From Planomicrobium sp. CPCC 101079 (GTDB lineage: Bacteria; Bacillota; Bacilli; Bacillales_A; Planococcaceae): 64,000 nucleotides of DNA. The notes beneath the pieces are model-generated. The model was not told where the DNA came from. It did no database searches and was given only the letters and a program-made list of their open reading frames with translations. Shown here one piece after another: positions 25,651 through 33,204 of this stretch; positions within the stretch are counted from its first letter, which is position 1, and the number at the start of each line of letters is the position of its first letter. The stretch lies in the NCBI RefSeq assembly GCF_007859275.1, contig NZ_VOHC01000030.1, forward strand, positions 124,001-188,000, read 5' to 3'. The position numbers and the translations under genes were made by a program.

Positions 25651-27156
25651 TTATTGGTTCCTTGCCACTTCACGCTCCATAATCTTATCGCTCACTTGCT
25701 GGCCGCTGAGTGTGACCATCGGCATGCCTCCGCCAGGGTTTACCGTTCCTCCGACAAAATACAAATTGTCGTAAAGTTCGCTCTGTTTTTGGTGCTTGAA
25801 GCCTTTGTTTGCCTTTTTATCAGATACGGTCCCGTAAATAGCGCCGCGGTCGGATCCATAGGTGCGTTCAATATCATGGGGTGTCCAGACATCGCGTGTC
25901 ACGATATTCTCCCGCAGCCCATGCAGGCCCATGCGCTCCAACTTTTCAAGAACACGTTCTTCAAACTTTATATACTCCTCCGGTGTGAATGGATTCTTTT
26001 GGATATACGGAATATGCGGCAAGATTTTTAAGTTCTCGTGTCCGGGAGGTGCTTGTGATGAATCGGTTTTGTTGGTATTGACAACATAAATAGTTGGATC
26101 ATCCGGCAGCTCATGCTTTTTGAACACTTTCTCCATCTGTTCATGCAGGTTTTCTGAAAAGAAGAAGTTGTGGTGGTTTAAGAAAGGATATTCCTTCTTC
26201 ACCCCAAGATGCAAGACAAGGCCGGAGCTGGCCGGTTCAAATTTCTTTTCCAGCTTCTGCACAAATTTTTTATCAGCAGCCACCATTTTTTTATAAAACG
26301 GGATCACTTCCATATTCGACACGTAGTAATCGGCCGTCTTCACAGATCCGTCTTCAAGTTCAACACCTGTGATTTCCTTGTTGGTGTTTGTGAACACTTG
26401 CATCACACCGAGGCCCGTATGGAGCTGGACGCCTTCTTCTTTGGCAAGCTTCGTCAAGCCTTCCGCCAGTTTATGCATCCCGCCCGGCACATACCAGCAG
26501 CCTTGGGCATGCTGCATGTAAATCATCATATTCAGTACCGCAGGAGCGCTATAGGGAGAAGAGCCGACATATTTGATGAAATAAGAAAGCATATCCCGCA
26601 GATGGGGGTTGCTGATCCTTTTCGAAATCGCCCCATGCATCGTTGAAGTCAGGTCAAATCCTTTTAACGACGGCAGGATTCCTTGCTTGGCAATGACCTC
26701 TTTTGTCGTATCCAGGCCCTTTTCAAAGTAGCCCGCTTCCGTCGTGTCATAAAGCCGCTTCGCGTATTTCAAGAAGGCATAATACTCTTTCATATCCTGC
26801 CGGCTTAGCCAAGGATTCTCCCGTTCCATCAAACGAAGGTCTCCGTATAAATCCAACACCGTGCCATCCGGAAAGAAAGAGCGCCACTCGCGGTTCAGCC
26901 GCTTCATGGGTACGTAATCGGCCATCCGCTTCCCGCTGCCGCGGAAAAGCTTATCGAAAATATGCGGCATCGTCAAAATGGACGGGCCGAGGTCGAAACC
27001 GAAGCCATCCTGTTCAAGCCGGTTCAGTTTCCCGCCCAAATGCTCGTTCTTTTCATACAAAGAAACAGCGTACCCGTTTTGAGCAAGAGAAATAGCGGCA
27101 GATAGGCCACCGAGCCCTCCACCAATAACGAGTACGGATTTATTAGGATTCGCCAT
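25651..27156 (-). CDS. crtP: 4,4'-diaponeurosporene oxygenase (CrtP/CrtNb type)
   Basis: The 501-residue flavoprotein begins with a FAD-binding [10 protein letters not shown] motif (residues about 12-21) and matches S. aureus CrtP nearly end to end: [58 protein letters not shown] and the C-terminal [20 protein letters not shown]. CrtP oxidises the terminal methyl of diaponeurosporene. I use the ATG at 27156 because the Rossmann motif starts just after it; the frame stays open 38 more codons upstream into repeat DNA, which is not conserved protein. It lies between crtM and crtO, separated from crtM by a repeat-containing gap. Confidence 0.9.
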   Translation of the reverse strand: MANPNKSVLVIGGGLGGLSAAISLAQNGYAVSLYEKNEHLGGKLNRLEQDGFGFDLGPSILTMPHIFDKLFRGSGKRMADYVPMKRLNREWRSFFPDGTVLDLYGDLRLMERENPWLSRQDMKEYYAFLKYAKRLYDTTEAGYFEKGLDTTKEVIAKQGILPSLKGFDLTSTMHGAISKRISNPHLRDMLSYFIKYVGSSPYSAPAVLNMMIYMQHAQGCWYVPGGMHKLAEGLTKLAKEEGVQLHTGLGVMQVFTNTNKEITGVELEDGSVKTADYYVSNMEVIPFYKKMVAADKKFVQKLEKKFEPASSGLVLHLGVKKEYPFLNHHNFFFSENLHEQMEKVFKKHELPDDPTIYVVNTNKTDSSQAPPGHENLKILPHIPYIQKNPFTPEEYIKFEERVLEKLERMGLHGLRENIVTRDVWTPHDIERTYGSDRGAIYGTVSDKKANKGFKHQKQSELYDNLYFVGGTVNPGGGMPMVTLSGQQVSDKIMEREVARNQ

Positions 27157-27229
27157 ACATGCACCGGCCTTCTGTTCAGTATCGTTTTCTTCTATATAAG
27201 TTGAATTAAGGAAATTCATTTTTGCAGAT

Positions 27230-27370
27230 ATTCCGCGAAACAGCTGCGCTAAGGAGTTATGCTCCTGCATCGCTTCGCTGGCTTCGTCGCGGGAGCCAAG
27301 GACGTGCCATTAATTTTGGCGCCGCCTTGGCGCAGGAGCAATTGTCTTTGCTTTTCCCAAAGCGGCCGAA
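27230..27370. repeat. Dispersed intergenic repeat inside the carotenoid operon
   Basis: The block GCTCCTGCATCGCTTCGCTG, continuing GCTTCGTCGC, recurs with few changes at 36484-36513, and CGCAGGAGCA (27332-27341) recurs at 36416-36425. Together they can fold as imperfect hairpins (GCTCCTGC against GCAGGAGC). The element sits between crtM and crtP. Confidence 0.6.
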
Positions 27371-27400
27371 ACGGTGTATAAAAGTGAACGGTCGTTTTAC

Positions 27401-28258
27401 TTATCTGGCCGACTCCGTCAATATGCGGATCATTTCACGTTTAGTCACAAAGTTTTTCTGGGCAAAACAGTCGTAATTGTTTTGGCGGACACTCGCCAGG
27501 ATTCCTCGATAGACTTGCGCGGAGACTTGAACGGGCATCCGGCTGTCTTTGTCAAAATTTGAAACGCATTCAAGAAACTCGTCATACAGGCCTTCAGCAC
27601 GATTGGCCAGCCCTTCCCACACTTGGATAAAACTATCGGTGATTTCCGCATTGGCCAACTGGCCAACGCGATAGCCGGCTCGTTGAAGTTCCTCGGCAGG
27701 TAGATAGATTCTTCCTTTCTCACGGTAGTCTTCTCCTACATCCCGTAAAATATTCGTCAATTGCATCGCAACACCGAGACTGACCGCTGCGTCCGTGCAA
27801 TCCACTTTGGAACCGGAAGCGATGATCGGCAAAAGCATGCGGCCGACTGAACCGGCCACGTAATAGCTGTACGTTTCAACATCCTCCAGCGTTTTAGGCG
27901 CAGAAAAAGAGATGTCCATCCGCTGCCCTTTGATTTGGTCATAAAAAGGCTCGAGGTCCATTTCGTATGTGTTGAATACCACGCGCAAAGCCCGCCACAG
28001 CGGATGGTTGATTTCCTGTTTTTGGCCAAAGCGATCCAGTTCATCTGTTAATTTGTCCAAGGCCGTTAACTGAGCTGCACTTCCAAGGTTTTCATCAACA
28101 CTATCATCAGCTGTCCGGCAAAATGCGTAAATGGCATAGACAGCCCGGGCTTTTTCCTCGGGAAGCCTTGAAAAGGCATAGTAAAAACTTTTCGAGTGCC
28201 GTTTGATGATTTCTTCACAAAATGCGAAGTCGTCTAGGACAGACATTTGAGCAGTCAT
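27401..28258 (-). CDS. crtM: Dehydrosqualene (diapophytoene) synthase
   Basis: The 285-residue protein is a trans-isoprenyl diphosphate synthase of the squalene/phytoene type. It shows SFYYAFSRLPEEKARAVYAIYAFCRTADDSVDE with the first Asp-rich motif near residues 50-55, and the second Asp-rich motif QLTNILRDVGEDYREKGRIYLP near 165-185. In this cluster it should join two farnesyl diphosphates to make C30 dehydrosqualene. It starts 14 bases after the crtN stop with AAAGGGGAG in front. Assignment to CrtM rather than a C40 CrtB is from context with CrtN and CrtP. Confidence 0.9.
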   Translation of the reverse strand: MTAQMSVLDDFAFCEEIIKRHSKSFYYAFSRLPEEKARAVYAIYAFCRTADDSVDENLGSAAQLTALDKLTDELDRFGQKQEINHPLWRALRVVFNTYEMDLEPFYDQIKGQRMDISFSAPKTLEDVETYSYYVAGSVGRMLLPIIASGSKVDCTDAAVSLGVAMQLTNILRDVGEDYREKGRIYLPAEELQRAGYRVGQLANAEITDSFIQVWEGLANRAEGLYDEFLECVSNFDKDSRMPVQVSAQVYRGILASVRQNNYDCFAQKNFVTKREMIRILTESAR

Positions 28259-28272
28259 AGAAAGCTCCCCTT

Positions 28273-29793
28273 TCAGCGGGTGTGGAATAGGATTCCTTTG
28301 TCGTCATGCAAAAGTTCTTCCGTAGCGATTCGTGCGGATAATAAGACAATCGGAACACCAGCTCCTGGGTGTGTGCTGCTTCCTGTAAAGTAAAGGTTTT
28401 CGCAATGAGTGGCTTTACTTTGAGGACGCAAATGATTGCTCTGTGCAAGTGTTGGCTGAAGACCGAAAGTAGCTCCGTTATAGGCATTAAAGCGCCGTTC
28501 AAAATCAGGCGGCGTCATATACGATTCCGAGACGATCTCCTGTTTAACATTTTCGAAGCCTTTGATTTTTTCCAAGGCATCCAATATATTGCCGCGGTAA
28601 TGTTGGATCGTTTCATCATTCCATTCATATTGGGAACACGATTTATCAGATACAGGAACAAGAATGTATAATCCGTCTTTCCCTTCAGGCGCCAGGCTCG
28701 GATCTAGCTTAGAACCAATATAGACATAAAATGACGCTGTGTCGAGACGCTTTCCTGAAAAGATATCATTTAAATTCCGTTCAAGTTCTTCATTGAAGAT
28801 AAAGTTGTGGGCATTCGGCACTTCCTCGTACTTTTTGTCCATTCCAAGGTACATCAGGAAGCAAGAACACGAATATTTCATGCTGTCGATTTTCTTATCG
28901 GTGTATTTCCCTTTGGCCTTCGGTTCCGTGACCAGATTTTTCATGGCATAAGGGAAGTCGGCATTGCACATCACAAAATCTGAAGGATGGAATTCACCGT
29001 TCACCTGAATGCCTATCGCTTGGCCATTGTCGATGACAATCTCGTCCACCGGGGAATTGTAATGGACCGTGCCACCCTTTTCTAAGAACAATCGTTCAAG
29101 TGATTGTGCCAGCGTATACATTCCGCCTTTGATGAACCAGACACCATAAAGGAATTCGATCATCGGAATCATTGTGTAGAGAGATGGACCGCTATAAGGA
29201 GAAACGCCAATGTATAAGGTTTGGAAGCTGATCATTTGCTTCAGACGTTCGTTTTTAATGTATTTGCTGATGAATGTATCCGCGTTGTCGAACGTCTTCA
29301 ATTTTAATCCTTGGCGCAGCACCGTCGGATTATAGAAATCTGATGGCTTACGGAAAGGTTTTTGAAGGAAATGCTCTTTTGCGACGACGAAACGGCTGTA
29401 AATCTCTTGTATATATTTAAAAAAGCCTTGCGCATCCTCTTCACCAAATGATTCGAGTGTTTTTGTTAACTTAATGAGATCTGAGCTGATTTCGTAATGC
29501 TCGTCCCTCTCGCCTTCAAAAAATACGCTGTACATAGGGTCCAGACGTTCCATCGGAATATAGTCATCCGGGTCGACGCCGCATACTTCAAACACTTCAC
29601 GATAAAGTTCAGGCATCATCACAATGGTCGGCCCTAAGTCAAACTGGTAGCCATCCTGTTGGATTCTATGCATTTTTCCGCCAGGCAGCGCTTCTTTTTC
29701 ATATAGCGTGACTTCATATCCAGCACATTGCAGCCGGCAAGCACTCGCAAGTCCAGCAACGCCCGCCCCGATAACACTAACTTTCTTTTTCAC
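28273..29793 (-). CDS. crtN: Dehydrosqualene (diapophytoene) desaturase
   Basis: The 506-residue flavoenzyme begins with VSVIGAGVAGLASACRL (FAD-binding GxGxxG at about 8-13) and carries family phrases such as GYQFDLGPTIVMMPELY, SFQTLYIGVSPYSGPSLY and the C-terminal GSSTHPGAGVPIVLLSA. It introduces double bonds into dehydrosqualene to give diaponeurosporene. The start is a GTG at 29793 with GAGGAG six bases before it; the 56 in-frame codons upstream are not conserved protein. It is the first gene of crtN-crtM-crtP-crtO and is divergent from the MerR-type regulator, with promoters in the 228-base gap. Confidence 0.9.
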   Translation of the reverse strand: MKKKVSVIGAGVAGLASACRLQCAGYEVTLYEKEALPGGKMHRIQQDGYQFDLGPTIVMMPELYREVFEVCGVDPDDYIPMERLDPMYSVFFEGERDEHYEISSDLIKLTKTLESFGEEDAQGFFKYIQEIYSRFVVAKEHFLQKPFRKPSDFYNPTVLRQGLKLKTFDNADTFISKYIKNERLKQMISFQTLYIGVSPYSGPSLYTMIPMIEFLYGVWFIKGGMYTLAQSLERLFLEKGGTVHYNSPVDEIVIDNGQAIGIQVNGEFHPSDFVMCNADFPYAMKNLVTEPKAKGKYTDKKIDSMKYSCSCFLMYLGMDKKYEEVPNAHNFIFNEELERNLNDIFSGKRLDTASFYVYIGSKLDPSLAPEGKDGLYILVPVSDKSCSQYEWNDETIQHYRGNILDALEKIKGFENVKQEIVSESYMTPPDFERRFNAYNGATFGLQPTLAQSNHLRPQSKATHCENLYFTGSSTHPGAGVPIVLLSARIATEELLHDDKGILFHTR

Positions 29794-29832
29794 ATGGATC
29801 TCCTCAATTCTCACTTTTAGTTGAATGCCTTG

Positions 29833-29855
29833 TTTGTACAAAGTTTCGCCGAAAC
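29833..29855. promoter_or_regulatory. Two abutting palindromes upstream of crtN
   Basis: TTTGTACAAA (29833-29842) is directly followed by GTTTCG-C-CGAAAC (29843-29855). Both are perfect dyads, 40-62 bases before the crtN start. The TGTACA core fits the TnTACA core reported for CarH-type operators, and TTTACA at 29858-29863 is a second match. They are candidate binding sites for the divergent MerR-type regulator. Confidence 0.4.
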
Positions 29856-30021
29856 ATTTTACAACTGATCCTAGAAGACACTTTGATAATGCTTTTAATT
29901 CCCCTAACAGAAGATATGAAACCTTATTGTGCGTAATTTTTGTATAATGTTTATATATCATCAGTATAAGGTAATAGAAGTAAAAACACTAGGATCTCAT
30001 TAAGGAAAGAGGCCAGGCCTA

Positions 30022-30909
30022 ATGAAAACATACCAAGAACATGGTCTCCTTGTAAAAGAAGTAGCCGAACTGACCGGTTTGTCCCGGCAAGTCATCCGCA
30101 AATGGGAAGAGCGCTATGGAGTGATCTGCCCGAAACGGCACGAGAATGGCTATAGGTTGTACACATCCCAAGACGTCGGAGTTTTGATGGAAATCTGCAG
30201 ATTGCGGAACCAGGGCCATTCGATGAAAGAAGCGCTGCACTTGCTCCAGTCGCAGCAGACTCCAGCCCCTGCTCCCCACATGCCATTAAGCGAAGAGGTC
30301 CTTGCCCTTTTAAAAAAAGGGGCTATGTACGATGAGGCCGGTTTGTTTCTCTTATTGAAACAAGCACATCACCGCCATGGATTGGAAAAGTTTTTAAGCA
30401 GCACCATCCAGCCATTGATGCTGGAAATCGGGAAACTGTGGGCAAGCGGAGAATGGGACGAAAGCCAAGAGACTATCACGAGCCTGGTCGTCCGCGATTT
30501 CTTAGTGCAGATCCGGAGAAACTTTGAGCTCGCAGAAGGTTCACCACTCATGCTTGGCTGTTGTTTGCCGTACGAAACGCACGAAATTCCCTTGCACATC
30601 ATTTTGCTGCAAGCGATGTTGCACGGCTGGCAAACGATTGCCGCCGGCCCTTCCCCAAAGCTGTCATCCATTGAGTACCTGGTAGAACGGCTGCAGCCAC
30701 AGAAATTATTATTGTCAGCAACGACGACCATGCCGTTCGAACGGAATCCCCGGTTGTTCGACCAGTTGGAGACCATTGCAGAAAAGAACCAATCCACAGA
30801 ATTCTTTATAGGCGGCCATGGTGTTTTCGACCAAGCGGTTTTTTGGAAGCCGCACAGAATACGGATTGCTTATTCGTTGGGGGAGATTTTTGATGAAGAT
30901 GGCGATTGA
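30022..30909 (+). CDS. MerR family regulator with CarH/LitR-like B12-binding region
   Basis: The 295-residue protein has a MerR winged helix (about 8-75: LLVKEVAELTGLSRQVIRKWEERYG) and a C-terminal part laid out like the light sensors CarH/LitR: a four-helix bundle (about 95-165) and a B12-binding Rossmann-like region (about 175-285). In T. thermophilus CarH the adenosylcobalamin site uses W-x9-E-H and a lower-axial His. Here Trp140 and Glu150 keep the spacing, the next residue is Thr151 instead of His, and His187 (YETHE) sits where the lower ligand belongs. It is divergent from crtN, so it is very probably the carotenoid repressor. Whether it still binds B12 or senses light is uncertain. Confidence 0.82.
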   Translation: MKTYQEHGLLVKEVAELTGLSRQVIRKWEERYGVICPKRHENGYRLYTSQDVGVLMEICRLRNQGHSMKEALHLLQSQQTPAPAPHMPLSEEVLALLKKGAMYDEAGLFLLLKQAHHRHGLEKFLSSTIQPLMLEIGKLWASGEWDESQETITSLVVRDFLVQIRRNFELAEGSPLMLGCCLPYETHEIPLHIILLQAMLHGWQTIAAGPSPKLSSIEYLVERLQPQKLLLSATTTMPFERNPRLFDQLETIAEKNQSTEFFIGGHGVFDQAVFWKPHRIRIAYSLGEIFDEDGD

Positions 30910-30943
30910 TATCGATTTTGTTGATAAAGAGCGAAATTAACCT

Positions 30944-30988
30944 AAAAAGCCTGTGAAGAAAGCAATGCTTTTCTTCACAGGCTTTTTA
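30944..30988. terminator. Bidirectional intrinsic terminator
   Basis: AAAAAGCCTGTGAAGAA pairs with TTCTTCACAGGCTTTTT with a 9-base loop. It lies between the convergent MerR-type and ammonium transporter genes, with T-runs on both strands. A second hairpin, CTTCTCGC with GCGAGAAG, is at 31006-31029. Confidence 0.8.
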
Positions 30989-31081
30989 GTTAGTAATTAG
31001 GTTCACTTCTCGCTTCAAGCGGCGAGAAGCTTGTCTTCAGCGATTTTTTGCATTAAGCTTCACTTCTGAAATCCGGATTTT

Positions 31082-32503
31082 TTACACGATAGGTCCAGGC
31101 GGGTCTGTTTTCAAAGATGCATTCAGAGGCGCTTCCTTTTGGATGGAGTCTGTCATGGACAGAGGCTCCGCGTTTGATGGACTGTAGGCCGGTTCTTCAT
31201 GGAAACTGATATCCAAGCCCATTTCTTCTTCCTCTCTTGACACGCGCAGCGGCATGAACAGCCCAATGCCTTTCAAAATGAGGAATGTGCCTGCACAGCC
31301 AAGGACCAGTGCGGTCCCGACTCCGATTGCCTGATGCATCAGCAGTTCCGGATTGCCGTAAAACAAGCCGTTCTTTCCTGCTTCGTTAACAGCGGTCGTC
31401 GCAAACAACCCGGTCGCAAGCGCTCCCCAAATCCCCGCAATCCCGTGGACGCCAAATGCGTCAAGCGTATCATCGTACTTGAAGCGCGATTTCACGAAAT
31501 GAATGCCGAAATAGCTGACAGGGGCAGCAATCAGGCCGATGATCAAAGCGGCCGGCACTGTGACAAATCCAGCCGCTGGCGTGATGCCGACGAGGCCGGC
31601 AATGGCGCCGGTGGCAGTGCCGACAAGAGTCGGTCTGCGGCGGATGCTCCATTCGACGAACAGCCATCCAAGCCCGCCGGCCGCCGCAGCGATTTGTGTA
31701 TTGGCAAAAACCAACGCCGTCAAGCCATTGGCACCCAGTGCGCTGCCGGCGTTAAATCCGAACCAGCCAAACCAAAGCGTCGCAGCCCCAATCAGGAACA
31801 GGACGATGTTATGCGGAGAATGTGACTTTTTCAAATGCTCGAAACGCGGTCCGATGACGATTGCCGCAGTCAGCGCACTGACACCTGACAAAATGTGGAC
31901 AACGGTTCCCCCGGCAAAGTCGAGTTCGCCAAGCTGCGCCAGCCAGCCGCCTCCCCATACCCAGTGGGCCATCGGGGCATAAATGACGGTTACCCAGACG
32001 GCACTGAACAAAATCCAGGCAGGGAATGAGATGCGCCCGGCAATGCCGCCTGAAATAATGGCGACAGTAATCGCCGCAAACGCACATTGGAACATCGCAA
32101 ATATATAATGCGGAATGGTGTACGTTCCAAATGCCGCTTCAGGCCCTACACCTTGGAATCCGAGATAATCGAAGCCGCCGATAAAGCCGCCGATGTCCGT
32201 TCCGAATGCCAGCGTATATCCCCACAGCACCCAAACAATCGTAACAACGAGCAAGCTGACGAAACTATGCATCATCGTGGAGACGACATTCCGGTCGCTT
32301 ACCAGGCCACCGTAGAAAAGCGCAAGGCCCGGAACGTGCATGAAGATGACAATCGCTGTTGCAACAAGCAACCAAGTCGTGTCACCACTGTCGACTTGCA
32401 CAGCCGGTGCCGCAGCAAAGGCACTTGCCGCTCCAAAAAAGACCGATAGCAGAACAGCGGCAAGGAAAGCAATGAAAAACTGGCAGCTTTTTTTACCGAT
32501 CAT
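31082..32503 (-). CDS. Ammonium transporter (Amt family)
   Basis: The 473-residue protein has an N-terminal signal-like helix and 11 transmembrane segments with Amt signatures: DTTWLLVATAIVIFMHVPGLALFYGGLV, a FAAITVAIISGGIAGR segment, GGTVVHILSGVSAL containing the first pore His, and DAFGVHGIAGIWGALATGLFA containing the second. The C-terminal tail after LDISFHEE is long and Pro/Ser-rich. No GlnK gene is next to it. It is the last gene of a probable operon with a copper amine oxidase and a small membrane protein; ammonium is a product of the oxidase reaction, which explains the pairing. Confidence 0.92.
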   Translation of the reverse strand: MIGKKSCQFFIAFLAAVLLSVFFGAASAFAAAPAVQVDSGDTTWLLVATAIVIFMHVPGLALFYGGLVSDRNVVSTMMHSFVSLLVVTIVWVLWGYTLAFGTDIGGFIGGFDYLGFQGVGPEAAFGTYTIPHYIFAMFQCAFAAITVAIISGGIAGRISFPAWILFSAVWVTVIYAPMAHWVWGGGWLAQLGELDFAGGTVVHILSGVSALTAAIVIGPRFEHLKKSHSPHNIVLFLIGAATLWFGWFGFNAGSALGANGLTALVFANTQIAAAAGGLGWLFVEWSIRRRPTLVGTATGAIAGLVGITPAAGFVTVPAALIIGLIAAPVSYFGIHFVKSRFKYDDTLDAFGVHGIAGIWGALATGLFATTAVNEAGKNGLFYGNPELLMHQAIGVGTALVLGCAGTFLILKGIGLFMPLRVSREEEEMGLDISFHEEPAYSPSNAEPLSMTDSIQKEAPLNASLKTDPPGPIV

Positions 32504-32568
32504 GTTAACTCCTCCTTTTTACCACATGGAAATTTTTATTGGACTTTGGTGATAATTTGAACCGTGTG

Positions 32569-33138
32569 TTACGGATGGACATGCGAATGATTTCCGCTTT
32601 CTTCGTTTCCGGTTGCATCCACCCCAGCGGCACTCAGGATTCCCGCTGCAGAGACAGCAGAGAGCAAAACCATGGCAAACGGCAAAAGCCTGAGGTTCCG
32701 TTTCACATTCGCCGTTTTCGCCGCTTCCTGCCCCATTATATAGAGGAGGCCGAAAACAACAAAAACATAAAAGAGGTCCATTGATATAACGATGAATAGT
32801 TCACGCGCTGGCGGTACCATCGCTGCGAGCATGGCCCCCATCATCGCCCCCATGAAACTGGCAGCTGATGCTTCAATGATGCCAACTAAACCGAATAACC
32901 GGCCAATCCCAAAAGCGGACAGGAAACTGATGAACACTGACAAGACGGTCGAAACCGCCAAGTCGCCAGGCAGTAGAAACGTAACGATCAAACCGATCGC
33001 TGTACTGGAAACCATTCCGTAGGACATAGCCACACATTTCCCCATCGCCGCGTTGATATGAGCTTTCATCTTTTGGCCATTCCAGTAAAAGAACAATGCA
33101 CAGACAACCAAAAGCAAGGCGCTGATCAGCATCAGCAT
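32569..33138 (-). CDS. Unrecognised polytopic membrane protein with His-rich tail
   Basis: I do not recognise this 189-residue protein. It has about five hydrophobic helices, one with closely spaced Gly/Met (GAMMGAMLAAMVPP), and ends in the polar tail ESGNHSHVHP, which could bind a metal such as copper. The ATG at 33138 has AAGGAGG at eight bases; the ATG two codons earlier is too close to that site. It lies between the copper amine oxidase gene (60 bases upstream) and the ammonium transporter (66 bases downstream), all leftward, so it probably belongs to the same amine-use operon. A role in copper supply or amine uptake would fit but is only inference. Confidence 0.65.
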   Translation of the reverse strand: MLMLISALLLVVCALFFYWNGQKMKAHINAAMGKCVAMSYGMVSSTAIGLIVTFLLPGDLAVSTVLSVFISFLSAFGIGRLFGLVGIIEASAASFMGAMMGAMLAAMVPPARELFIVISMDLFYVFVVFGLLYIMGQEAAKTANVKRNLRLLPFAMVLLSAVSAAGILSAAGVDATGNEESGNHSHVHP

Positions 33139-33204
33139 ACACATAACCTCCTTTTTAAAAGCCGGAGGAACCGGTTACCGGCTCCCCAGGACCCTTCATT
33201 TGTT

